A DNA stretch of 64,000 nucleotides from the NCBI GenBank assembly GCA_964649515.1, contig CAZYPV010000006.1, positions 1-64,000 on the forward strand. The letters run 5' to 3'. Both the position numbers and the translations under genes were made by a program. Within the stretch, counting starts at the first letter, position 1. The number at the start of each line of letters is the position of its first letter. Positions 17,472-26,154 of this stretch are shown here, piece after piece. The notes below the pieces were generated by a model. It made no database searches. It worked only from the letters and a program-made list of their open reading frames with translations, and was not told where the DNA came from. The stretch is from CALKGK01 sp964649515 (GTDB lineage Bacteria; Bacteroidota; Bacteroidia; Flavobacteriales_D; Sanyastnellaceae).

Positions 17472-18946
17472 AAACACAAGACACCAAAATCCGCACACTG
17501 GGCGAATTGAAAAAAAGCAATTACCGCTCAAAAAGGATTAAAGACGAACTCAGGGACAATCTCATCGAAAAGATGCAAAATGGGGAAACCATGTTTGAAG
17601 GCATTTTGGGGTATGAGAATACCGTAATTCCCGAAATTCAAAGGGCCATTTTAGCTCGGCACAACATGAATTTCCTCGGTTTAAGAGGGCAAGCTAAAAC
17701 GAGGATGGCCCGCGGATTGGTTTCCCTCCTCGATGAATACATTCCCATTGTTGAAGGTTCAGAGATCAACGATGATCCCTTCCAGCCACTTTCGAGATAC
17801 GCCCAGGATTTGATCAAGGAAAAAGGCGACGATACGCCCATTGCTTGGCTGCACCGTTCGAAACGCTATGTGGAGAAATTGGCCACCCCTGATGTAAGTG
17901 TTGCCGATCTCATCGGGGACGTTGACCCCATCAAGGCGGCGAATTTAGGACTCAATTATGCCGATGAACGCGTCATTCACTTTGGTCTCATTCCAAGAGC
18001 CAACAGAGGGCTGTTTGTGATCAATGAATTGCCCGATTTGCAAGCGAGAATCCAAGTGGCTTTGTTCAATATGTTGCAAGAAGGAGACATTCAAATTCGC
18101 GGTTTTCAGCTTCGTTTGGATCTCGATGTGGAATTTGTTTTCACCGCAAACCCAGAGGATTATACCAATCGGGGTTCCATCATCACTCCTTTGAAAGATC
18201 GAATTCAGTCGCAAATATTGACGCACTACCCCAAAGACATCAGCATCAGCCAGAAAATCACCCAACAAGAAGCACAACTACTCCCGGCGCAAAGAGAACG
18301 TGTTGAGGAAAACGCATTGGTGGCTGAACTTTTGGAGTTGCTTGCGTTTGAAGCGCGCTCTTCGGAACTGATTGATCAAAAATCAGGGGTGAGTGCACGA
18401 TTAACGATTACCGCATACGAACACCTGATGGCCTCAGCCGAGCGAAGAAGCATCCTTAACGGCGGTGAATTGACCACAACGAGAGTAGGTGACTTGGCAG
18501 GAATCGTGCCCGCAATCACTGGAAAAGTGGAATTGGTTTATGAAGGTGAACAGGAAGGCGCCGCAGGGGTGGCATTTGGTTTAATTGGGAAGGCCATTCG
18601 CACCAAGTTTCCGCAGATTTTCCCCAATCCTGAAACCATCAAAAGAAGAAAACTCGAAGATCCCTTTAGTGAAACGAAGGCGTGGTTCAACGAAAATGAA
18701 CTATTCCTGGCTACTGAGATGAGCGAAAAGGAATACCATCAGGCGCTGAGCGGTGTGCCGGGCTTGCGTTCATTGGTTCAGAAATACGCCCCCAACTTGA
18801 ATGCACAAGATGAATTGGTGATGATGGAATTTGTGCTTCACGGTTTAGGTGAATTTAGCTTGATCAATAAAGGAATTGCCGAAGACGGTCACAGCTTCAG
18901 CGATTTGTTCAATCAGCTGTTTTCGGATGAAGACCAAGAGGCTTAA
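17468..18946 (+). CDS. MoxR/magnesium-chelatase-like AAA+ ATPase
   Basis: The 492-residue AAA+ protein has a Walker A motif GLRGQAKT at about 71-78, a Walker B region LFVINELPDL near 185 in which asparagine replaces the usual aspartate before the catalytic glutamate, a sensor-1 FTANPEDYTNRG, and an arginine-finger segment LKDRIQSQI. This layout matches ChlI/MoxR-like ATPases that work with a VWA partner, and the partner lies directly upstream with an overlapping stop and start. The start is TTG 17468. A bidirectional terminator follows. The annotation 'magnesium chelatase' would be misleading, as no tetrapyrrole genes are nearby. Confidence 0.87.
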   Translation: MKTQDTKIRTLGELKKSNYRSKRIKDELRDNLIEKMQNGETMFEGILGYENTVIPEIQRAILARHNMNFLGLRGQAKTRMARGLVSLLDEYIPIVEGSEINDDPFQPLSRYAQDLIKEKGDDTPIAWLHRSKRYVEKLATPDVSVADLIGDVDPIKAANLGLNYADERVIHFGLIPRANRGLFVINELPDLQARIQVALFNMLQEGDIQIRGFQLRLDLDVEFVFTANPEDYTNRGSIITPLKDRIQSQILTHYPKDISISQKITQQEAQLLPAQRERVEENALVAELLELLAFEARSSELIDQKSGVSARLTITAYEHLMASAERRSILNGGELTTTRVGDLAGIVPAITGKVELVYEGEQEGAAGVAFGLIGKAIRTKFPQIFPNPETIKRRKLEDPFSETKAWFNENELFLATEMSEKEYHQALSGVPGLRSLVQKYAPNLNAQDELVMMEFVLHGLGEFSLINKGIAEDGHSFSDLFNQLFSDEDQEA

Positions 18947-18966
18947 TTTAACCTCAAATAGAAATG

Positions 18967-19003
18967 AAAAAGCCCCGAAACACGTTTGTTCCAGGGCTTT
19001 TTT
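18967..19003. terminator. Bidirectional terminator between the convergent ATPase and T9SS cargo genes
   Basis: AAAAAGCCC (18967-18975) pairs with GGGCTTTTT from 18994. The A and T flanks make it functional on both strands. Confidence 0.85.
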
Positions 19004-19018
19004 GATTACCTAAAGGGA

Positions 19019-22000
19019 TTAACGAATTCGCTTAATGAAGGTTCGTTGTCCTGTTTCTTGCGAGTAAATGTCGATCAAAACATAGTTGTTGTAAACAGGG
19101 ACCTGTAGGATAATCTCATTTTGGAAAGGGGTGCTTGGTATGAGTTTTTGGCCAAGCATGTTGTACACGTTAATGGTTCCGTTGAAGTTGCCCAATTGAT
19201 GTTCTACAAAGAGGCCATCATGGGTGAAACCAACATTAAATTCATCTGCAAAAGCATCCATGTCAAGCCCTTGAGCGCTATCAACAACAATGGTTTTGCT
19301 CGTGCTGCTTGAACAAGCTCCGTTGCTCACAGTGAGTGTTACTTCATACGTTCCTATCTCATTGAAAACATGGTTTGGGTTGATTTCTGTGCTGAAGCTA
19401 CCTTCTCCAAACGACCACAAGTAAGAACTGGCTTCATTGCTGTTGTTCACAAAAGGTACAACGGCCATTCCAGCAACGAGTTCCACCCATTCAGGAGCCT
19501 CAAACTTGGCTTCTAGCGGCATTTCACTGTTCAAAATGAAGGACGCTGTTGCTTCACAATTGTTGGCGTCACTGATGTTGAGCTCATATTCACCTGGAAG
19601 CAATCCTTCAATGCTGTTCCCAGTGCTCGCATTGCTCCAAAGTAAGTCGTAAGGCGCTGAACCTCCGCTAATGTAGGTGCTGATGAGGCCATCGGCGGAA
19701 TTCGGACAACTCGGCATTACCACGGTGTTCTCCAATACCATGGGGTCAGGTGCGCTAAGTACGAGATGAGCAACCAATTGTCCGCATGCCCCATTGCCGT
19801 CCAATTCATAACGGTAAATTCCCTCAGTTAAATGCTGAATGCTGCTTTCGTTCGAAATGAGTTCATTGGCTTCGTTGTACCAAGCTGCATTTCCTTCCAT
19901 GGAATTGAGTGCGCTAATGGATCCATTGTTGCTTTCTGGGCAGGTGGGGTGAATCATTTCGGCGATAATGGATGCAGAGACTTCCAAATAAAAGCGCTGC
20001 TCGTAGTTTCCAGCCTCCAAGGTTAAAGCTACTTCATCACCACTCATGATGGGATGGCTCACACCCGTCTCAAGATCGGTCAAAACAACACAGCGTCCGT
20101 TCATGACATCTTCAATTCCTTCGGTGCTAAACACGATTTCTCCTTCTGTGGGAACGAGCACTGAAATGGGAATTTGGAATGCTTCTTGGTTGTGGGCCAG
20201 CGCATGTATAGAGAGCATTTGGTTGGCTGAAGGAAGGGCTGCTACGCTGAGTAAGTTGTCGGCAATCATCATTTTTTCGGCTTCCAACTGTGGGTCAAAA
20301 GCAGTACTGGCATTTTCATCCCAATAAAAACTCACTTCATCTTGACGGTTGCCCTGTGAAATGACAAGGTGAAAGGGTGACTGTTCGTTATTTTTAAAAT
20401 TCGCAGCCAGTGGCGCCTTAACATTTTCGTTGGCACTGAGCTGAGGCGATGGTCCGTTGGCGTGTACCCAGAAGGCTTGGAAGGGGGCAATCAAGTTCGA
20501 TCCTCCATTGTTTCCAATACCGTTCACATAACTGGCATAGGCTCCTGTAGCTGCATCATAAATGTAGATGGCGTCGTCCAAATTGCTCTTGTTCCAATCA
20601 ACATCGTTCCAATCTATGGTGCATGGGTATGGGTTGGCTACGAGGTTCCACCCGTCTTCTGCAGGTGTGCCATGGTTGGTGTAGCTCACGGGTAAAATGG
20701 TGTTCCCTTTTTGAAAGGGTCCTTGCAAAGAAAGGTGTTGATTTCCAGAAGACATGTAGATGAGTCGACCACTTCCCACTTCAAAAGCATCACCTAATCC
20801 TGTTGCTCCTTGGAATCCTTGGTTTCGATCACCGGCTTCACTTTCGTCGTAATTTCGAATGTTGTTGAAGGGGTAACTTTCGTAGTCAGACCCGGGAAAG
20901 CCGGTGGTCACTAAGTGCGCATTGAGGTCGGAGTTGCTCATGTTTTTGATGGGCGTACCAATCATCACATAGCCGTTGTTACTCGCGGGGTGAAAGCGCT
21001 CAGCGGTGATTTGACCGGTAATGTCTCCGTTGAGTGTAGCAATCATTCCCGTGCCAGAAGCATCGGAAACGAGGCGCAATTTATTATTGGTTCTGAAGGT
21101 TCCGCTTTCAACGTAAACAATGCCATGAATTGCCAATTCGTCGCAGCGAACAAAAACATTTTCACTGTTCATAATGCGGAGGTCGTCCATTTCAATGCTT
21201 GTTCCTGTTCCTCGAATGTATTGGTCCTGATTTCCGCTAAAGACGATCATGGCTCCATTGCTCAATAGGCTTCCTTGCACTTCCAGGTCTTGTTTCAATT
21301 CGAGGTCAACACCGTTGAGGTCGAGGTTTCCGTTCACAATCATGGATCCAACAACGGCCGTAGCGTGGTCAATCATCACGTTTCTGCCGGCAGGAATAAT
21401 GTATTCCGTGTATTCACAAAAGTTGATGCTCCGCAAGCTGTTGGTTGTTCCATCACTGGACCAAATGGGATCAGTACTATTACCGTCGATGGCGGCAACG
21501 TAGCGGGTTCGTCCCAGGCCAAGAGTGAATCGGTTACCGTCTTTGAGGTCAACATTCTTGAAGCGAAGGGTACTCCCAAACATTTCTCCATGCAAAAGCA
21601 CATCGTCGTGAAACCCATTGTTGTTGCGATCGATGATGAGCACTGTTTCGTTGGGATCAATAAATCCCATTCCCGATGTTTCAAACTCCAGTCGCACTTC
21701 ACCTACGTCACCCACTTCTTCCACTTTCCAGCTTCGTCTCAGTACTCGAGCCACTGCGCAATTCAGACTACCTCCTCCGAAGGAAAGCGGACCGCCGTTG
21801 TGCCCAATGGTCAAGACCTCGCCAGATTCCAAATCCTCTGGCTGTGATAAACTCAAAATACCCCCGTTGCTTTCGCTGGCTGATGCTAATTGCGTGAGGT
21901 TGCTATTGGACAGTTTCCCTACGCTTACAGTTCCGTTGTTGTAAATGGGATCAGAGAAATAAAGATGATCGTTCACTTCAATGGTGAGTCCATACTTGAT

Positions 22001-22744
22001 GGCCAAATAGGTTTTAATGCTTTTGCTTTCAGAATCACTGAGCGATCGGCGGTAAACAATGACTTCAGCAATTCTTCCACGAAACCCTTGTCCGCTACTT
22101 CCTCTACCGATAAGACCAATGCCCACATCACTGCCAGTAGTAAAAGCACTGCTGGCGTTGTTGTTGGATCCTTCCAAAACTTGTTCGGCAAAAAGTCCCC
22201 CAAGGCTCGATTTGTTCACATTGATGATGCTGGGTACGTCAGTACTTGGCGAGTGCGGTGAGGTGCTAAGACTTGTAGTTCCACCAAATTGGCTCACTTC
22301 AAGACTGGTTGGGGTGGGGTAGCCAAGACTGAAGCCCGGTGTTGGTGTGCTCTGGTCGATGCCCAACATATAACTGTTGGCTCCTCCATTGGCGCGCTCC
22401 GAAACGATAAAAATGGTGTATTCACCGCTTTGAATTCCACTCAAATTGGCTTCCATGAAACGGTCGTTCAAGTTAAAGCGCAATGCAGGGTGTCCGTTAA
22501 TACGTTTGCTTTGATAAATCGGCTGTGCAACAGCAAGTGCTTGTGTTGCGTCATTGCCCAATGGACCTTGATCTTCCCAGAGAGCTACGGGGTCTCCGTT
22601 GCCCACCGCGCCCAGTCCTAGGTCTGAGCGTAGCCAAATTTGTAAGTCTGCTGTTCCTATTCCTCCAGGAGATTGTCCGAAAAGAGGGGATACCATGAAT
22701 AGATATGCTACGGAGGTAGCAAAGAGTGCCGATAGTAATTTCAT
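19019..22744 (-). CDS. T9SS cargo protein with LamG-like, SprB-like and PKD modules
   Basis: The 1241-residue secreted protein has a signal peptide (MKLLSALFATSVAYLF, ending near SPLFGQ). A concanavalin/LamG-like domain (about 28-250) starts with LQIWLRSDLG and ends with SIKTYLAIKYGLTIE. A middle part carries the cargo-specific module with VTTGFPGSDYESYPF and DGWNLVANPYPCTIDWN (about 600-790). A SprB-type repeat (GLLPGEYELNISDANNC) and a PKD domain (YLWSFGEGSFSTE) follow, and the last roughly 80 residues form a type A sorting domain (VYNMLGQKL, then FIKRIR at the end). The middle and end are paralogous to the protein at 55198-57888. It is probably exported by T9SS and surface-attached; the function is unknown. 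Confidence 0.88.
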   Translation of the reverse strand: MKLLSALFATSVAYLFMVSPLFGQSPGGIGTADLQIWLRSDLGLGAVGNGDPVALWEDQGPLGNDATQALAVAQPIYQSKRINGHPALRFNLNDRFMEANLSGIQSGEYTIFIVSERANGGANSYMLGIDQSTPTPGFSLGYPTPTSLEVSQFGGTTSLSTSPHSPSTDVPSIINVNKSSLGGLFAEQVLEGSNNNASSAFTTGSDVGIGLIGRGSSGQGFRGRIAEVIVYRRSLSDSESKSIKTYLAIKYGLTIEVNDHLYFSDPIYNNGTVSVGKLSNSNLTQLASASESNGGILSLSQPEDLESGEVLTIGHNGGPLSFGGGSLNCAVARVLRRSWKVEEVGDVGEVRLEFETSGMGFIDPNETVLIIDRNNNGFHDDVLLHGEMFGSTLRFKNVDLKDGNRFTLGLGRTRYVAAIDGNSTDPIWSSDGTTNSLRSINFCEYTEYIIPAGRNVMIDHATAVVGSMIVNGNLDLNGVDLELKQDLEVQGSLLSNGAMIVFSGNQDQYIRGTGTSIEMDDLRIMNSENVFVRCDELAIHGIVYVESGTFRTNNKLRLVSDASGTGMIATLNGDITGQITAERFHPASNNGYVMIGTPIKNMSNSDLNAHLVTTGFPGSDYESYPFNNIRNYDESEAGDRNQGFQGATGLGDAFEVGSGRLIYMSSGNQHLSLQGPFQKGNTILPVSYTNHGTPAEDGWNLVANPYPCTIDWNDVDWNKSNLDDAIYIYDAATGAYASYVNGIGNNGGSNLIAPFQAFWVHANGPSPQLSANENVKAPLAANFKNNEQSPFHLVISQGNRQDEVSFYWDENASTAFDPQLEAEKMMIADNLLSVAALPSANQMLSIHALAHNQEAFQIPISVLVPTEGEIVFSTEGIEDVMNGRCVVLTDLETGVSHPIMSGDEVALTLEAGNYEQRFYLEVSASIIAEMIHPTCPESNNGSISALNSMEGNAAWYNEANELISNESSIQHLTEGIYRYELDGNGACGQLVAHLVLSAPDPMVLENTVVMPSCPNSADGLISTYISGGSAPYDLLWSNASTGNSIEGLLPGEYELNISDANNCEATASFILNSEMPLEAKFEAPEWVELVAGMAVVPFVNNSNEASSYLWSFGEGSFSTEINPNHVFNEIGTYEVTLTVSNGACSSSTSKTIVVDSAQGLDMDAFADEFNVGFTHDGLFVEHQLGNFNGTINVYNMLGQKLIPSTPFQNEIILQVPVYNNYVLIDIYSQETGQRTFIKRIR

Positions 22745-22760
22745 AAGTTGATCAGTTTAT

Positions 22761-22789
22761 GTCAGAAAACGCTCACACGTTTTTCAGAC
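22761..22789 (-). promoter_or_regulatory. Leader inverted repeat upstream of the T9SS cargo gene
   Basis: GTCAGAAAACG and CGTTTTTCAGAC form an almost perfect inverted repeat with a 6-base loop and one bulge. It lies 17 bases before the start codon at 22744. It contains the TGTCAG half-site seen near 6328-6356 and 8809-8833. It may be an operator or a leader hairpin. Confidence 0.4.
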
Positions 22790-22831
22790 AGATCTGATGC
22801 ACTCTTACGATTATGGGGTACGGAATGTTTC

Positions 22832-22865
22832 AAAAAAAAACAGGACAACCTTAAAGATTGCCCTG
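22832..22865 (-). terminator. Strand-specific terminator inside the cargo-gene leader region
   Basis: Read on the minus strand, CAGGGCAATC, loop TTTAA, GGTTGTCCTG forms a 10-base-pair RNA stem with two G-U pairs, followed by nine T. On the plus strand the two wobble positions become A-C mismatches, so only minus-strand RNA folds well. No annotated minus-strand gene lies just upstream, so it should end a short RNA or attenuate the cargo gene. Confidence 0.65.
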
Positions 22866-22941
22866 CCTAACCTAACTTTAAACTATGTGCAATTACTCAC
22901 ACTAGCGTTTTCAAAGTTTTAAATACCTTTTCCGCTTTGGG
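22832..22941 (-). ncRNA. Possible short RNA or attenuated leader (about 110 nt)
   Basis: A TAATTTTG element (22948-22955 on the minus strand) with a TTGC 18 bases further upstream could start an RNA near 22941 that stops at the terminator at 22832. No family is recognised. It could be an independent small RNA or the 5' leader of the T9SS cargo gene that starts at 22744. The promoter match is partial, and the 5' end is a guess. Confidence 0.3.
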
Positions 22942-23004
22942 ATGAAACAAAATTAGTAACAATTTCAATTTTTGCAAGCATCTTTGGCAAATAAAAAATA
23001 AAGA

Positions 23005-23733
23005 TTGAGTAAAAAAACAAATATCATCGTGTTAAAAGTGGTTCCCTACACCTCTGGAAGTGCTATTTTAAAAGGGCTTTCACCAGATTTAGGACAGGTG
23101 TCTTTTTTCCTCAGAGGAATGGGCGGAAAGAAGACAAAAAACCAAATTTTGACGCAAGCAGGGGCGATTTTGTCGGTAGAATACACCGATCGGTCAGGTT
23201 CAGACCTTCTTTCTTTGCAAAGTTTGGAGCGTTTGGTGTACTATCACAACGTACCTGGGGACGTTGTAAAGAGCAGTTTAATGCTCTTTTTGGCTGAAAT
23301 AATTCTAAAAAGTACCCAACAAAACGACGGTTCAGAAGAGATGTTTGCTTTGGCAAAAGGAACCTTCGAATGGATTGATTTAAGCGAGGATTTGGCCAAC
23401 GTTCATTTGTATTTTCTGGCACAATGGATCCGCTTATTGGGTCTCCAACCACAGGCGCCAGAAGAGGGGAAAGTGCTTTTTGATTTGCAAGAGGGTGCTT
23501 GGCTCAGTAACGCCAGTGCCGCTGTGGAAGGAAGGGTGTTGAACAAGATCGAAGCTGCACAATTCTTAGACACCTTTCAATGGAAAATGAGCGGAATCAA
23601 CAACTATAAAATGGGATCAATGGCGCGAAGGAATTTGCTCCACGCATTGGTGAATTACCTCTGTTTTCAACTTTCCATCGGAAAAGGGATAACTTCGTTG
23701 CCGATTATAGAATTGCTTTTTGATGAAATTTAA
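23005..23733 (+). CDS. recO: DNA repair protein RecO
   Basis: RecO helps RecR load RecA onto SSB-coated single-stranded DNA in recombinational repair. The 242-residue protein has the N-terminal OB-fold with LKVVPYTSGSAILKGLSPDLG and FLRGMGGKK, followed by the helical domain (LFLAEIILKSTQ, LYFLAQWIRLLG). As in other Bacteroidota RecO proteins, I see no cysteine zinc motif. The start is TTG 23005, giving MSKKTNIIVLKV. Its last 11 bases overlap the start of the TonB-dependent receptor gene, so the two are probably co-transcribed although functionally unrelated. Confidence 0.93.
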   Translation: MSKKTNIIVLKVVPYTSGSAILKGLSPDLGQVSFFLRGMGGKKTKNQILTQAGAILSVEYTDRSGSDLLSLQSLERLVYYHNVPGDVVKSSLMLFLAEIILKSTQQNDGSEEMFALAKGTFEWIDLSEDLANVHLYFLAQWIRLLGLQPQAPEEGKVLFDLQEGAWLSNASAAVEGRVLNKIEAAQFLDTFQWKMSGINNYKMGSMARRNLLHALVNYLCFQLSIGKGITSLPIIELLFDEI

Positions 23734-26131
23734 ATCACTCCTTTTTTGTTTCTTTTTGTTCAGTATCAAAGCTCTTTCACAAGATATCGTGGTAAGAGAT
23801 TTGGAGTCCAATGCAACAATTCCGAATGTTACAGTGGTTCAACTGAGCAGCAACACCATTCAATACAGCAATGATAAAGGAGAAGTAATACTTGAGGATT
23901 ATCAAGCGGGAGAAGATTTGCTCCTATCTTGTCTTGGTTACTATGACCTTGCTCTCTTGTCCAAGGATTTTGTTCTTGGCACCACAAGCACAGTGTATTT
24001 GGTAAAACAGGTCATTCCAATGCCAGAAGCTGTGGTGGTAACGGCCTTTGCCTCGGAGGAGCGGCGGGCAGAAATCCCAAAACAAGTAGAAGTGATTGGT
24101 GCCCCCCAAATTAAATTCTTGAACCCCCAAACCAGTGCTGATGTGCTGCAAACAACGGGAAAGGTCCTCATCCAAAAAAGTCAGGCCGGCGGTGGTAGCC
24201 CAATTGTTCGGGGGTTTGAAGCAAATAAGATCTTGTTGATGGTGGACGGTGTGAGGCTGAACAATGCTATTTATCGTTCCGGACACCTTCAAAATGCCAT
24301 TACCATCGATCCCCTCATCCTCGAAAAAGCAGAACTGATCTTTGGTCCGGCAAGCGTGATGTTTGGGTCAGACGCCTTGGGCGGAGTTATTCACTACCGA
24401 ACAAAAACACCTCAATTTGCGAAAGGCAAAGACCAAGAGGTAGGAGGTACGCTTTTTGGAAGAATTGCAAGTGCTGCCCAAGAGCGAACCATGCACGTGG
24501 ATCTTTCTGTGGCTGAAGGAAATTGGGCTTCGCTTACTTCCATCAGTTTCAGTTCTTTCGAAGACCTGAGAATGGGAAGCAATCGGTGGCATGGAGATGA
24601 GGAATGGGGGCTCGTTGAATTCGAAGTGATTCAAGAGAATGGAGAGGATGTTCTCATCGAAAACCCAGACCCAAAAATTCAAAAAGGAACAGGATACCAC
24701 CAGCTGGATTTCCTTCAGAAAGTTCGTGTGAAATTGGGTGAAAACTGGCGATTGACCAATAACTTCCAATTGAGCACTTCTTCCCTCATCCCCCGATTTG
24801 ATAATTTGAATGATGTCAGAAACGGAGCTCCCCGATGGGCAGAATGGAACTATGGTCCGCAAACGAGAACACTGTTTTCCATTGCGGCTGAACAAGATAA
24901 AAGCACACGATATTACGATGGTTTAAGCCTCCGTTTGGCACATCAATACATCGAAGAGTCGAGATACAAGCGTTTGCTGTTTAGCGACCTTCGAAACGTG
25001 CAGGTTGAACAGGTGAACGTATGGAGTGCTCAACTCGATTTTGTGAAGCGTTTGGGTGAGGGACACCGATTCAATTATGGATTAGACCTCATTCACAATG
25101 GGGTGCGCTCAAGAGCCACAGACCAACATCTCCGCACACGTGAAGAAAGCGCCGCTGCCACCCGCTACCCGAATGATGGCTCCGCGATGAGCACCTTTGG
25201 TGTTTACCTCGCATGGAAAAAGCCTGTACATGAGAAAATTAACCTCGATTTGGGAGCCCGCTATAGTCATGCCTTATTGGAATCCAATTACACAGCCAAC
25301 GCGGGAATAGACCTGCCCTTCGAGCAAATTCAATTCAACAATGGCGCTTTCACGGGAAGTGCTGGAGTAATCTATGATCTTACCGATACTTGGAGTTGGA
25401 ACGCTGTGCTTGCAACGGCCTACCGCATTCCTAATGTGGATGATTTTGCCAAAGTGCGTGAAAACGGTGGGTTTGTTACGGTTCCCAATGATGAGCTTAC
25501 GCCAGAATACGTCTATTCTGCAGAGCTGAGCAGCAGAAAACAGTTTTTTGACCAACAGGCACAGCTCGAAGCTGGAGGTTTTTATTCCATCATTACCAAT
25601 GCTATCGTTCCACGACCGTCAACCCTGAACGGACAAGATTCGCTTTTCGTAGATGGGGAAAATGTGCGAGTGGAGAGCAACGTAAATGCCGGTGAAGCCT
25701 TCATTTATGGTGCTTTTTTGAGCTTTCAAGCACAGTTGTTTGACGGGTGGAAGGCGAGTGGAAGTTTGAATTATACTTATGGACAAAGCAAGAGTGATAA
25801 CGCGCCTTTAGGACACATACCTCCCATTTTCGGAAGGGTGGGGGTGAGCTATTCAGCACATCAATTTCGCGGGGAGCTGTACACTTTTTACAACGGACAA
25901 AAACCCATCGAACGCTACGCTCCCGGAGGAACCGACAAGCCAGATGAAGCCTTAGAAAGCGGCACACCCGCGTGGTGGACCCTCAACCTTGCTACAAGTT
26001 ACCACATATCTCCCCATCTTGAAGCGCAAGTAGGGCTTGAGAACATTTTGGACGTTCACTATAAAACCTTTGCTTCAGGCCCTTCTGCTCCTGGAAGAAA
26101 CCTTTATCTCACGCTTCGAGCAAGTTTTTAA
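23723..26131 (+). CDS. TonB-dependent outer-membrane receptor
   Basis: The 802-residue outer-membrane transporter starts at ATG 23723 inside the end of recO. A signal peptide (KFKSLLFCFFLFSIKALS) is followed by a carboxypeptidase-D-regulatory-like domain (about 22-95), the plug (about 110-235) with SPIVRGFEANKILLMVDGVR and GPASVMFGSDALGGVIHY, and a 22-strand-type barrel ending in LYLTLRASF, whose terminal phenylalanine is the usual barrel-assembly signal. The plug resembles the heme/haemoglobin receptor group, but substrate cannot be assigned and no heme or siderophore genes are near. It lies between recO and holB. Confidence 0.92.
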   Translation: MKFKSLLFCFFLFSIKALSQDIVVRDLESNATIPNVTVVQLSSNTIQYSNDKGEVILEDYQAGEDLLLSCLGYYDLALLSKDFVLGTTSTVYLVKQVIPMPEAVVVTAFASEERRAEIPKQVEVIGAPQIKFLNPQTSADVLQTTGKVLIQKSQAGGGSPIVRGFEANKILLMVDGVRLNNAIYRSGHLQNAITIDPLILEKAELIFGPASVMFGSDALGGVIHYRTKTPQFAKGKDQEVGGTLFGRIASAAQERTMHVDLSVAEGNWASLTSISFSSFEDLRMGSNRWHGDEEWGLVEFEVIQENGEDVLIENPDPKIQKGTGYHQLDFLQKVRVKLGENWRLTNNFQLSTSSLIPRFDNLNDVRNGAPRWAEWNYGPQTRTLFSIAAEQDKSTRYYDGLSLRLAHQYIEESRYKRLLFSDLRNVQVEQVNVWSAQLDFVKRLGEGHRFNYGLDLIHNGVRSRATDQHLRTREESAAATRYPNDGSAMSTFGVYLAWKKPVHEKINLDLGARYSHALLESNYTANAGIDLPFEQIQFNNGAFTGSAGVIYDLTDTWSWNAVLATAYRIPNVDDFAKVRENGGFVTVPNDELTPEYVYSAELSSRKQFFDQQAQLEAGGFYSIITNAIVPRPSTLNGQDSLFVDGENVRVESNVNAGEAFIYGAFLSFQAQLFDGWKASGSLNYTYGQSKSDNAPLGHIPPIFGRVGVSYSAHQFRGELYTFYNGQKPIERYAPGGTDKPDEALESGTPAWWTLNLATSYHISPHLEAQVGLENILDVHYKTFASGPSAPGRNLYLTLRASF

Positions 26132-26154
26132 AAAGCTTCAATTACCTTTGGGGG

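Noticed and set aside
22919..22981. 20-codon minus-strand frame before the T9SS cargo gene
   Set aside because: It overlaps the candidate promoter element and has no supporting feature.
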